Shown here: positions 7,797 through 14,759 of the stretch, one piece after another
How the letters are laid out: every line of letters starts with the position of its first letter
Numbering within the stretch: position 1 is the first letter of the stretch
Source of the DNA: an uncultured Peptococcaceae bacterium
GTDB lineage: Bacteria > Bacillota > Peptococcia > Peptococcales > Peptococcaceae
Length of the DNA: 22,042 nt
Assembly (NCBI GenBank): GCA_937922955.1
Contig: CALAKO010000193.1
Coordinates: 1-22,042 of the forward strand
Direction: 5' to 3'
Notes under the pieces: model-generated
The model's database searches: none
What the model saw: only the letters and a program-made list of their open reading frames with translations
What the model was told of the DNA's origin: nothing
Translations under genes and position numbers: made by a program

Positions 7797-8819
7797 TTAA
7801 AACTGTTTCAAGAAGCGTTCGTCGTTGGCAAACAGGAGACGCAAGTCATTGATGCCATAACGAAGCATTGCAATACGTTCTACACCCATCCCAAAGGCAA
7901 AACCGGTGACCTTTTCTGGATCATAGCCGCCAGCGCGAAGAACGTTTGGATGCACCATACCGCTGCCGAGGATTTCCAGCCAGCCGGTGTGAGAGCACAC
8001 ACGACAGCCCTTACCACCACAAGCCACACAGCTAATGTCAACCTCTGCAGATGGTTCGGTGAATGGGAAATAACTTGGACGCAAACGAATCTTTACATCC
8101 TGCCCAAACATTTCACGAGCAAATGTCAACAACACGCCTTTGAGGTCCGCCATGGTAATGTGTTCGTCAACGAGCAGCCCTTCGATCTGATGGAACATTG
8201 GAGAATGGGTGGCGTCGTCATCGCGGCGATACACGCGGCCTGGTGCAATAACTTTAACAGGCAGCTGACCGTTCATCCCTTCCATAGCATGAATCTGGCA
8301 GCCAGAAGTCTGCGTACGCAGCACAACCTTGTCATTGATATAGAACGTATCCTGCATATCACGTGCTGGATGATCCGGTGGCAGGTTCAGCGCTTCAAAA
8401 TTGTAATAATCGCTCTCGATTTCCGGACCTTCTGCTATTTCAAAGCCAAGTCCAGTAAAGATGCGCTTAGCATCGTTGATTACCTGAGTCAGTGGATGCA
8501 AGTGGCCCTGCGGCATGCTGGCACCTGGCAGTGTAACGTCGAGGGTTTCAGCAGCAAGTTTGGCGTCCAGCGCCTTGGCACGTAAGTCCTCGGTCTTTTC
8601 TTCCAACGCATGGCTGATAGCGTCACGCACCGTATTGGCCAATTCACCAATGATAGGACGTTCTTCTTTAGACAGTTTTCCCATACCTTTGAGGATCGCG
8701 GTCAATTCCCCTTTTTTACCCAGGTATTTGACACGCAGTTCGTTAATTTTTTCAAGATCATCCTGATCCTTAATGGCTTCAAGTGCAGCCTCTTTGATTT
8801 GCATTAAAGCGTCTTTCAT
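7797..8819 (-). CDS. pheS: Phenylalanyl-tRNA synthetase alpha subunit
   Basis: The catalytic subunit of PheRS, attaching phenylalanine to tRNA-Phe. It is 340 residues long, normal for the family. Seen: an N-terminal coiled coil that contacts tRNA (about 1-85), class II motif 1 region (GFEIAEGPEIESDYYNF), motif 2 (APGRVYRRDDDATHSPMFHQIEGL), a four-Cys insert (CVACGGKGCRVC) seen in many Bacillota PheS, and motif 3 (GFAFGMGVERIAML). The small Ala in GFAFG that shapes the amino-acid pocket is present, as in wild-type enzymes. The ATG has AAGGAGGA about 6 nt upstream. The gene follows directly on a T-box terminator. Confidence 0.98.
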   Translation of the reverse strand: MKDALMQIKEAALEAIKDQDDLEKINELRVKYLGKKGELTAILKGMGKLSKEERPIIGELANTVRDAISHALEEKTEDLRAKALDAKLAAETLDVTLPGASMPQGHLHPLTQVINDAKRIFTGLGFEIAEGPEIESDYYNFEALNLPPDHPARDMQDTFYINDKVVLRTQTSGCQIHAMEGMNGQLPVKVIAPGRVYRRDDDATHSPMFHQIEGLLVDEHITMADLKGVLLTFAREMFGQDVKIRLRPSYFPFTEPSAEVDISCVACGGKGCRVCSHTGWLEILGSGMVHPNVLRAGGYDPEKVTGFAFGMGVERIAMLRYGINDLRLLFANDERFLKQF

Positions 8820-8835
8820 TATGTTCCTCCTTCAA

Positions 8836-8873
8836 AATAAAAAAGCACTCCGTCCCCGCAAGGGACGAAGTGC
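8836..8873 (-). terminator. T-box-controlled intrinsic terminator
   Basis: GCACTTCGTCCC pairs with GGGACGGAGTGC (8873-8845, one G-U pair) and is followed by TTTTTTATTTT (to about 8835). The 5' arm of the stem directly follows the T-box sequence, so the antiterminator and terminator are mutually exclusive, as in known T-box leaders. Confidence 0.93.
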
Positions 8874-9083
8874 CGTGGTACCACCCTTATTATCTGCGCC
8901 AAGCGCAGATCACTCTTATGCGTTAACGCCGCCAACGGCTTCCCCTACTCTGTTCAAGGAAACATACTCCCGGGCGAAATCCTTCTGTTTACACACTGTA
9001 AGATGGTTCCAGTCGTGCCATCTCTCCCTGTCACAGCGCCATAAACCGGCTCCCGTTCTTCGTATCTGTTTGTTCTGTATAAC
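8836..9083 (-). promoter_or_regulatory. T-box riboswitch leader (Phe type) of pheST
   Basis: This fills the roughly 340 bp between pheS and the hydrolase gene. The diagnostic T-box AAGGGTGGTACCACGG reads 8888 to 8873 on the minus strand, and its TGGT would pair with the uncharged tRNA 3' end. It is followed by a terminator. Upstream are a perfect 8-bp Stem III (8892-8910) and a long Stem I (about 8970-9065) whose arms pair around 8988-9040. A TTC triplet at 8978-8976 sits in the expected 3' internal-loop position and fits a Phe specifier. Known mechanism: uncharged tRNA-Phe stabilises the antiterminator and allows transcription of the synthetase genes. The class call is firm. The specifier position is my inference from hand folding. 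Confidence 0.95.
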
Positions 9084-9089
9084 AGCTAT

Positions 9090-9118
9090 ATTATAGAAGA
9101 TGCTCGCTGAAAAGTAAA
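9090..9118 (-). promoter_or_regulatory. Sigma-A promoter for pheS-pheT-lgt-regulator
   Basis: TTTACT (9118-9113) and TATAAT (9095-9090) are separated by 17 bp on the minus strand. The -10 box is perfect and the -35 box matches at four of six positions. The predicted start near 9083 gives a leader of about 265 nt to the pheS ATG, right for a T-box transcript. A TTGACC further upstream (about 25 bp from the -10) is too far to serve. Confidence 0.8.
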
Positions 9119-9158
9119 GAGGTCAATTCCTTTACGTTTCAGACTTTCCATACCACCA

Positions 9159-10088
9159 TCAGATATCCAAAACGTCCAGCATGAATTCGATCACACCATC
9201 ACAAACTTCATCTTTAAGTTCTGCATAATTGTGGATTTCATGGCGATAGCCAGGATAAACCAGCGTCGTAATATCATGGCCAGTGCTTGCCAGCCAGTTG
9301 GACGTTTCATACACACCCTGCCCATACATGCCAAATGGATCTTCGTCACCAGCAATGGAATACAGTGGCAGCGCAGTTGGCACACGTTCTGCCCATTGCA
9401 CACCAGTAATGTCTTCAATCATTTTCATGAAATCCAGAAGGGATTTATTAACCGTTGGTTTTGTGAAGGCGTCAAATGGATCGTTGGCATGATCCACCTG
9501 CACATATGGGTCGTGGCAGATCCATTCATTGCCCAGCTTGGCATCCGGAATACGTTCGCTCATCCAGCCCAGCATGGCCACCGTTGCTTCAGCATCCGCT
9601 TCATTGCCGCGCCCATCGTTGACCAGCTTTTCAATGATTGGACGTGCCGCATCCATTTGTGGCACCGTGCCGCAAGTACCGCACATTGTTGCGCCAGCCA
9701 ACAGATCACCATAACGGGCAACAAACTGACGGGTAATGACCGATCCCATGCTATGGCCAAAGAAGAAGTATGGCAAATCAGGGAATTTTTCACGCACAAT
9801 GTCCATGAGACGTTTTTCATCTTCGACCATCGTTTCTGGCCCCTTATCGCCCCAATCGCCCCAATGGTCATTGATTTCAGCCGTCTTCCCATGCCCAACA
9901 TGGTCATCGGCAGCTACTACAAAGCCGGCTTCCAGATAACGCACGATCATGTGGAAATAACGGCGGGAATGTTCGCCAAAGCCGTGCACCAGCTGAACCA
10001 CACCGACCGGTTCACACGCTGGCACATAGATCCAGGCCTGCACCTTGTCACGTTCGTTATAAGATGGGAAAGTAAATTCATACAGCAT
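9159..10088 (-). CDS. Alpha/beta hydrolase, monoacylglycerol lipase/lysophospholipase type
   Basis: A cytoplasmic serine hydrolase of the Hydrolase_4 (monoglyceride lipase-like) group, probably cleaving an ester of a lipid or similar small substrate. The true substrate is unknown. Counting from the ATG at 10088 (309 residues): oxyanion-hole motif HGFGEHSRRY (35-44), DDHVGHGKT (61-69), nucleophile Ser113 in GHSMGS, likely acid Asp250 in AGDEDPFG, and His283 in GYRHEIHNY. No signal peptide is seen. A GTG start at 10100 is also in frame but overlaps the AAAGGAG ribosome binding site, so the ATG is preferred. The gene has its own promoter. No terminator is visible after it, so some transcripts may run into the pheST leader 40 bp on. 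Confidence 0.9.
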   Translation of the reverse strand: MLYEFTFPSYNERDKVQAWIYVPACEPVGVVQLVHGFGEHSRRYFHMIVRYLEAGFVVAADDHVGHGKTAEINDHWGDWGDKGPETMVEDEKRLMDIVREKFPDLPYFFFGHSMGSVITRQFVARYGDLLAGATMCGTCGTVPQMDAARPIIEKLVNDGRGNEADAEATVAMLGWMSERIPDAKLGNEWICHDPYVQVDHANDPFDAFTKPTVNKSLLDFMKMIEDITGVQWAERVPTALPLYSIAGDEDPFGMYGQGVYETSNWLASTGHDITTLVYPGYRHEIHNYAELKDEVCDGVIEFMLDVLDI

Positions 10089-10130
10089 TTTTTGTTCCAC
10101 TCCTTTAAAAGGTTTTCATTTCATACCTTT

Positions 10131-10159
10131 AGTGTAACCCCATGACGAACAACTGGCAA
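10131..10159 (-). promoter_or_regulatory. Sigma-A promoter for the alpha/beta hydrolase
   Basis: TTGCCA (10159-10154) and TACACT (10136-10131) are separated by 17 bp on the minus strand, a fair match to consensus (5/6 and 4/6). It lies between the sulP terminator and the hydrolase start and gives a leader of about 35 nt. Confidence 0.6.
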
Positions 10160-10170
10160 TAGAAACCAAT

Positions 10171-10208
10171 GAAAAAACGAGCGTCTAACAATCTCTTAGA
10201 CACTCGTT
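10171..10208 (-). terminator. Intrinsic terminator of the SulP gene
   Basis: A 13-bp stem (AACGAGTGTCTAA with TTAGACGCTCGTT, one G-U pair, 7-nt loop) at 10208-10176 is followed by a T run on the minus strand. It lies about 10 bp past the transporter stop codon. Confidence 0.92.
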
Positions 10209-10218
10209 CATCGACCAA

Positions 10219-11865
10219 CTATTCAATTAACGTCTTGGCGTAATTAATGGCATCAACGATATTCGTACGGAAATTTTCTTTGCCGGCAAGCTCAATCAAG
10301 CCATCGCGTTTCATGACATTCATTGGCTGAGCGTTAACATGTGAGAACACCATGGTAATGTCGCGTTTTTTCGCATCACATACCATATCATGAAGAATCT
10401 TCATCGCATTGGCATCGATGGCCGGCACGCTTCGCATGCGAATGATGATAACCTTCGTGTCACGGTCAGTCTCAATACGCAACGTTTTATTCGCTACTGC
10501 AAAGAAAAGCGGCCCACTTATTTCGAACACGCGAATACTGTGAGGAATATCAATGAACGCCTCCGCTTCTTCTTTGGAAACGTTTTGGTCATCCGTATAC
10601 TTCCAAGCTTTTACGTCGGCCGTTTCCGTCATGCGTTTCATAAACAGCAGCGATCCCAACACAACACCCACTTCAATGGCCACCACAAGGTCAAAAACGA
10701 CCGTTAGGAAGAAGGTCGTCACCAACACCAGCACGTCACTGCGCGGTGCTGTTTTGCAAAGGCGGAAAAAGCTCGACCAATCGGCCATATTGGCGGCGAC
10801 AACAAGCAGCACTGCCGCCAAGGTTGTCATCGGAATCAACGCAGCCAACGGCATGAGACTGACCAGAATAACAGTGAGCGTCAAACAATGAACAATGCCC
10901 GCGATTGGCGTGCGGCCGCCGTTTCTGACATTGGCGGCTGTTCTGGCGATGGCGCCAGTAGCAGGAATGCCGCCAAAAATGCCAGAAAAAACATTACCCA
11001 AGCCTTGCCCCATCAATTCCGCATTGGATTTGTGCGTATCCCCAATCATGCCATCGGAAACCACCGCCGACAACAAGGACTCAATCCCGGCCAAAATTGC
11101 AATGGTGAACGCTGGTGAAATCATCTGCTGCACCAGCTGGAAAGACACATCCGGCATATGAGGAACAGGAAACGACGAATCCAGCTGTCCATACACACTG
11201 CCAATCGTATCCACCGGGAACTTAAAATAATAGACTAATAAGGTGGTAATTAAAATAGCAATCAATGAGCCTGGAATTTTTCTGGAAATTTTTGGCCAAA
11301 ACTGCATGATCAAAATGGCTAAAATGCCAATCAACGTGGAAGCAACATTTAGCGTATTGAAATGCTGCACATAGGCGATGACTTTCTCAACCATTTCAGA
11401 CGGCACCGAATCCATTTGCAGCCCGAAGAAGTCCTTCAACTGACCAATAAACAACGTAACCGCAATCCCACAGGTGAAGCCCGTTGTAATGGTATAAGGA
11501 ATGTATTTGATCAACGTACCAAAATGGCAAATCGCCATCAATATCAAAATAATACCAGCTAAAATCGTCGCTACAATCAATCCATCTGTGCCGTGCTCCG
11601 AAACAATCCCATAAATAATGACTACAAAAGCCGCCGTCGGCCCACCAATCTGAACCCGACTTCCCCCAAAAAACGAAATGAAAAAACCTGCAATGATGGC
11701 CGTATACAGCCCTCGTTCCGGATTAACGCCAGACGCAATGGCGAGTGCAATGGACAATGGCAGAGCAATGATGGCCACAATAACACCAGAAATAAAATCT
11801 TTGGTAAATTGACTGGTGCTGTAATTTTTCAGGCATTCAAAAAGTTTTGGCTTTAGATCTTCCAT
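10219..11865 (-). CDS. SulP-family anion transporter with C-terminal STAS domain
   Basis: A polytopic membrane protein of the SLC26/SulP family, 548 residues. Members carry sulfate, bicarbonate or other anions, often with H+ or Na+. The substrate here cannot be read from sequence. Seen: an N-terminal region with the family pattern DFISGVIVAIIALPLSIALA, many hydrophobic segments to about residue 430, the GGIPATGAIARTAANVRNGGRTPIAG stretch (split here by function: substrate-site region of TM8 to TM10), then a cytoplasmic STAS domain (about 440-548) with VFEISGPLFFAVANK and PAIDANAMKIL. The frame extends upstream to a TTG, but the ATG at 11865 has GGAGGG 4 nt before it and matches family starts. 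No sulfate-assimilation or carbonic anhydrase gene lies nearby to suggest the cargo. Confidence 0.93.
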   Translation of the reverse strand: MEDLKPKLFECLKNYSTSQFTKDFISGVIVAIIALPLSIALAIASGVNPERGLYTAIIAGFFISFFGGSRVQIGGPTAAFVVIIYGIVSEHGTDGLIVATILAGIILILMAICHFGTLIKYIPYTITTGFTCGIAVTLFIGQLKDFFGLQMDSVPSEMVEKVIAYVQHFNTLNVASTLIGILAILIMQFWPKISRKIPGSLIAILITTLLVYYFKFPVDTIGSVYGQLDSSFPVPHMPDVSFQLVQQMISPAFTIAILAGIESLLSAVVSDGMIGDTHKSNAELMGQGLGNVFSGIFGGIPATGAIARTAANVRNGGRTPIAGIVHCLTLTVILVSLMPLAALIPMTTLAAVLLVVAANMADWSSFFRLCKTAPRSDVLVLVTTFFLTVVFDLVVAIEVGVVLGSLLFMKRMTETADVKAWKYTDDQNVSKEEAEAFIDIPHSIRVFEISGPLFFAVANKTLRIETDRDTKVIIIRMRSVPAIDANAMKILHDMVCDAKKRDITMVFSHVNAQPMNVMKRDGLIELAGKENFRTNIVDAINYAKTLIE

Positions 11866-11889
11866 GATACCCTCCACAAAATGATTTAT

Positions 11890-11914
11890 GCGGGTTTTGC
11901 CCAATCAGACCCGC
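11890..11914 (-). other. Small hairpin in the SulP leader RNA
   Basis: GCGGGT and ACCCGC (6 bp perfect, 13-nt loop) form a hairpin in the 5' leader, about 14 nt upstream of the SD sequence. There is no T run after it, so it is not a terminator. It may stabilise the message or have no role. Confidence 0.4.
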
Positions 11915-11924
11915 ACAATGCAAT

Positions 11925-11953
11925 ATTATAGATAGAGTATATTTCTTTCGCAA
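11925..11953 (-). promoter_or_regulatory. Sigma-A promoter for the SulP gene
   Basis: TTGCGA (11953-11948) and TATAAT (11930-11925) are separated by 17 bp on the minus strand. The -10 box is perfect and the -35 box matches at four of six positions. The leader would be about 50 nt. Confidence 0.78.
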
Positions 11954-11961
11954 CAGGAATA

Positions 11962-11973
11962 ATAATATATTAT
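11962..11973. repeat. AT-only 12-bp palindrome upstream of the SulP promoter
   Basis: ATAATATATTAT is a perfect palindrome 8 bp upstream of the SulP -35 box. It could be an UP-like element or a repressor/activator site. AT-rich DNA makes such palindromes easily, so this is only a candidate. The rest of 11974-12063 shows nothing else that I can support. Confidence 0.3.
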
Positions 11974-12063
11974 AAAAATCAGCAATCCCCCAGATTTCAC
12001 AGGTATTTATTGAAACTCCATCTTCTGCGCTGATGTCGCCATCGTCTACCATCGCTCAGAGAC

Positions 12064-12091
12064 AAAACTCCACGGCTTTAGCCGTGGAGTT
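12064..12091 (-). terminator. Palindromic terminator after the anti-sigma gene
   Basis: A perfect 11-bp stem (AACTCCACGGC, 4-nt loop, GCCGTGGAGTT) at 12066-12091 lies about 15 bp past the stop codon. On the minus strand it is followed by a short T stretch (GTTTTGTC), enough for a modest intrinsic terminator. The core CCACGGCTTTAGCCGTGG also resembles hairpins at ends of IS200/IS605-family elements. No transposase gene is nearby. Confidence 0.65.
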
Positions 12092-12105
12092 GATCACTAC
12101 TTCCG

Positions 12106-13374
12106 CTAAGAATTAAATCGTCCATCCCACACAATCATGTCGGATAAATACTCATCCTCGACCGCCGGCACATAGAAAGCACCATATGTCTTCAAACCAT
12201 TGTCCTGCGCCATCTCCGGCATCTCTACCAAGAATCTGTAGTATGGCATAAAATAGGTTTCATTTTGTCCGGTTCGATAGATCAGCTCTGTTCTGGCAAC
12301 GTAATTCAAACCCGGAAACGCTGCCGGAACGGTCGACTTATACTGCCCTTCTGCCAACTTTTCTTTCGCCTCATCGACAGTTATCAACGGATAATCGCCA
12401 ACCTTTTGACTCTGATCCGTTGCATAAACACGAACAGTTGTGAGCCCCTTTCCCTCATTTACGTAAAAAATGACACGATTAAAATTGTAATTGAGGATCG
12501 CTTCTTCCGAATCAGAAGCATCAAAGAAGCTCACATAGTGGAACGATCGCTGACCGTCATACGTATAGCCCCCGCCAACAATCTCGGCCTGCGGCGACTC
12601 AAAATCGATCAACGCACCGTAGTTCTCCTGTAAATACTGGGCCAGCTTCAAATAATCCTCTTCCGTTGCGGTGTCATCGGTGCAATATTCCTCTGGCAAC
12701 TCAACCATTGGCTCAAAAAAGATGCTGGTTGTTAAATCCGGCGTAATATCCAAACGCATCCCGTCTGTCTCTATGACCAACTGACTTGGCTCCAGTTGGC
12801 CGGCAGGTATTTTTTCGCCAAAGTTTGCATACCATTCTTTGAGACTTTGAAGCTCCTGCTCACTCATTGTCACTTCTTTGACTTCCAATTTACTCGTATC
12901 CAATCCCAAGCGTTCGGCCACATTTAACAGCTGCTCACGCATTCTTTCAACATCAATTCCGCCAATCAACATGGATGGACTTTTGCTATGATACTCCAAC
13001 GGATTCTTATACACCGGCAGTTCGGAAATCTGGCTATCTTCTGTCCAAGGGTTCGCACTGATGATTTCCGAAACATCGTAAGCCATATAGCCTTCAAAAC
13101 CCATCCCCTGGTTCGAGCCTTCAGAAATGGTCAAAATTGGCAATGACGAACCTTCTTGTGTCTGCTGCTGCGCCGCATCACTGGATAAGGATGGGGGTTC
13201 TTCATTGCGAGGCAGCACCGCAACCGCCATAATAGCAGCAACAAGTACTGCAGCACAGGCTGCCGCTCCCCATTTGGTCCATCGGATGCGTCGTTTTGCT
13301 CTTGGCGCATCTGCCGCTTCAACATAGGCAGGGTCCACCAGCTCCATCTTTTCTAACAATTCATCGCCCCTCAT
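12106..13374 (-). CDS. Probable membrane-anchored anti-sigma factor with unknown extracytoplasmic domain
   Basis: 422 residues. It probably holds the ECF sigma factor encoded just upstream inactive until an envelope signal arrives. This is inferred from the gene pair and layout, because no zinc-binding anti-sigma HxxxCxxC motif is present. Seen: a short cytoplasmic N-terminus (about 1-34, ending in the basic AKRRIRWTK), one transmembrane helix (about 35-55), a Ser/Gln-rich linker (about 60-80) and a large extracytoplasmic region (about 85-422). The region holding GDYPLITVDEAKEKLAEGQY faintly recalls YycI/YpeB/PepSY-like repeats, but I cannot assign a family. Its ATG overlaps the sigma stop codon (ATGA), so the two are translationally coupled. 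AAGGAGG lies about 10 nt upstream. Confidence 0.72.
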   Translation of the reverse strand: MRGDELLEKMELVDPAYVEAADAPRAKRRIRWTKWGAAACAAVLVAAIMAVAVLPRNEEPPSLSSDAAQQQTQEGSSLPILTISEGSNQGMGFEGYMAYDVSEIISANPWTEDSQISELPVYKNPLEYHSKSPSMLIGGIDVERMREQLLNVAERLGLDTSKLEVKEVTMSEQELQSLKEWYANFGEKIPAGQLEPSQLVIETDGMRLDITPDLTTSIFFEPMVELPEEYCTDDTATEEDYLKLAQYLQENYGALIDFESPQAEIVGGGYTYDGQRSFHYVSFFDASDSEEAILNYNFNRVIFYVNEGKGLTTVRVYATDQSQKVGDYPLITVDEAKEKLAEGQYKSTVPAAFPGLNYVARTELIYRTGQNETYFMPYYRFLVEMPEMAQDNGLKTYGAFYVPAVEDEYLSDMIVWDGRFNS

Positions 13375-13934
13375 AGCTCATACCCCTCCTTTTCCAGATA
13401 CACTCGAAGCTGAGCGCGGCTGCGAAACAACATGGTTTTCACCTTGCTTTGTGAAAGCGAATAACGCTGCGCAATATCGGCGATGGAATCCATATACCAG
13501 TAACGGCGGACGAACACCGAGCGTTTTTCTTCGCTGAGCCCAGCAAGAAAGCCATTAATGGCTTCGCCCAAAGCCCTTTCATCCAGCCGACAGCTGGCAT
13601 CATCCGGCGCCGGAATGCACTGCTCCAGCTCAGCGCTAAGCTCGTAAAGAAACGCCCGCCTCTTCAAGCGCTGACGATCTCGACAGCAATTCAACGAAAG
13701 ATGTCGTGTAATGCGTGCTAAAAATGCATACAAATACTGCCTCGGTTCATGCGGCGGAATGCGGTTCCACGCTTCCATATAGGTGTCGTTTTCACATTCC
13801 TCAGCCGTTTGCTGATCGTTGACAATGCCATAGGACAACGCTCTCAACCGTCGTCCAAATTTCTCTGCGGTTTCTGCAATGGCTGCTTCATCACGCGACA
13901 AATAAAGCTCCACAATTCTCTGATTGTCGTCCAA
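13371..13934 (-). CDS. ECF-type RNA polymerase sigma factor
   Basis: An extracytoplasmic-function sigma factor of 187 residues that should direct RNA polymerase to a small regulon. Seen: sigma region 2 (about 10-75), with NDQQTAEECENDTYMEAWNRIP typical of region 2.1-2.4, a linker carrying several Cys/Arg residues, and region 4 (about 120-180) with the helix-turn-helix DSIADIAQRYSLSQSKVKTMLFRSR. The start is a TTG at 13934 with AAAGGAGGGG about 8 nt upstream. No ATG offers a full-length alternative. The stop overlaps the start of the anti-sigma gene by 4 bp. Similar sigma/membrane protein pairs are frequent in Clostridia. Its regulon and signal are unknown. Confidence 0.92.
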   Translation of the reverse strand: MDDNQRIVELYLSRDEAAIAETAEKFGRRLRALSYGIVNDQQTAEECENDTYMEAWNRIPPHEPRQYLYAFLARITRHLSLNCCRDRQRLKRRAFLYELSAELEQCIPAPDDASCRLDERALGEAINGFLAGLSEEKRSVFVRRYWYMDSIADIAQRYSLSQSKVKTMLFRSRAQLRVYLEKEGYEL

Positions 13935-13973
13935 AGCTATCCCCTCCTTTGCTTCTCTCCAAGCGCCTTTTCT

Positions 13974-14006
13974 ATTATAAGCACTTTTTTCTACCGCTCG
14001 GTTACA
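13974..14006 (-). promoter_or_regulatory. Putative promoter of the sigma/anti-sigma operon
   Basis: A perfect TATAAT lies at 13979-13974 on the minus strand, but the hexamer 17 bp upstream (ACCGAG) is a poor sigma-A -35 box. TGTAACC at 14006-14000 contains the AAC core typical of ECF -35 elements, which would fit autoregulation. However, no clear ECF -10 (such as CGTC or CGTA) sits at the right distance. The region has promoter character, but which sigma uses it is open. Confidence 0.45.
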
Positions 14007-14042
14007 TGTTTCCGCAGGAATTTTTCATTTTCTCCTACTATT

Positions 14043-14079
14043 AAAAAAGCGACATCTTGACCAATGCCAGATGTCGCTT
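14043..14079 (-). terminator. Intrinsic terminator of the glnS-plsC-murT-gatD operon
   Basis: An 11-bp stem (AAGCGACATCT with AGATGTCGCTT, 11-nt loop) at 14079-14047 is followed on the minus strand by a T run. It lies about 27 bp past the gatD stop codon. Confidence 0.9.
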
Positions 14080-14105
14080 CATTTCACAATTTTTTTAGGC
14101 TGCGC

Positions 14106-14759
14106 TCATTGCTGCGCGGCATTCTTTGCTGCCAGTTCAATCAGTCGTTTCGCCAGATGGCGGTTGCGCACGAGCAACGGCCCATGGAAATACGAACAGA
14201 AGATGTTTTTATAAATGGCGCCTTCGCTGCCGTCTTCGCCATTATTCCCCTGCCCATTAACCACCTGTCCCAGTGGCCGTTCGCCTTCGCCCAGGAAGGT
14301 ACGGCCGTTGTGGTTTTCAAAGCCCAAGTAGGTTTCGCCAAAATCATCGTTGCGAATTTCGATATCACCGATAAAACGATGGTTTTCCTGGTGTAAGGTA
14401 TAGTGCGGCAACGCCCCGAGACCATCCACCTTCAACCCATCGGCAGTTTCATAATACTGGCCCAGCAGCTGATAACCGCCACAGATGGCCAGGCCGACAC
14501 CACCATTTTCGATGTATTCAACGAGTGCCTCACGTTTGGACGGCAGATCTTTGGCGATAACCATCTGTTCATGGTCCTGCCCTCCGCCGATGAACAACAA
14601 ATCAAAGGCCTGTGGATCAAAAGGATCTTTGAGGCTGACCAGCGTTGTTTCCACTTCCAGCCCCTGCTGACGCGCCAGATACTGCAGCATCAACAGATTG
14701 CCATTATCGCCATAGGTATTGAGCAAGTTGCCATATAAATGACAGATACGTAATTTCAT
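14106..14759 (-). CDS. gatD: Lipid II isoglutaminyl synthase, glutaminase subunit GatD
   Basis: The glutaminase half of the MurT/GatD complex. It frees ammonia from glutamine so that MurT can convert the alpha-carboxylate of D-glutamate in lipid II to D-isoglutamine, at the inner face of the membrane. 217 residues, class I glutamine amidotransferase of the CobB/CobQ type. Seen: YGDNGN (16-21), FIGGGQDHEQ (56-65), nucleophile Cys93 in AICGGYQLLG, GFENHNGRT (146-154) and His192 in YFHGPLL. Its ATG overlaps the murT stop (ATGA), and GGAGG lies 10 nt upstream within murT. Last gene of the operon. Adjacency to murT separates it from cobyric acid synthase, which it resembles. Confidence 0.95.
   Translation of the reverse strand: MKLRICHLYGNLLNTYGDNGNLLMLQYLARQQGLEVETTLVSLKDPFDPQAFDLLFIGGGQDHEQMVIAKDLPSKREALVEYIENGGVGLAICGGYQLLGQYYETADGLKVDGLGALPHYTLHQENHRFIGDIEIRNDDFGETYLGFENHNGRTFLGEGERPLGQVVNGQGNNGEDGSEGAIYKNIFCSYFHGPLLVRNRHLAKRLIELAAKNAAQQ

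Noticed and set aside
9231..10145. A 304-codon open frame on the plus strand opposite the alpha/beta hydrolase
   Set aside because: The minus-strand frame has a complete catalytic triad, promoter and ribosome binding site. The plus frame has none of these.
11837..12052. A 71-codon minus-strand frame across the SulP promoter
   Set aside because: It overlaps the promoter, leader and start of the transporter gene. It has no good ribosome binding site and no recognisable content.
14106..14759. Reading this gene as cobyric acid synthase or another CobB/CobQ-type amidotransferase of cobalamin synthesis
   Set aside because: It is only 217 residues, lacks the N-terminal P-loop domain, and overlaps murT, which together identify GatD.
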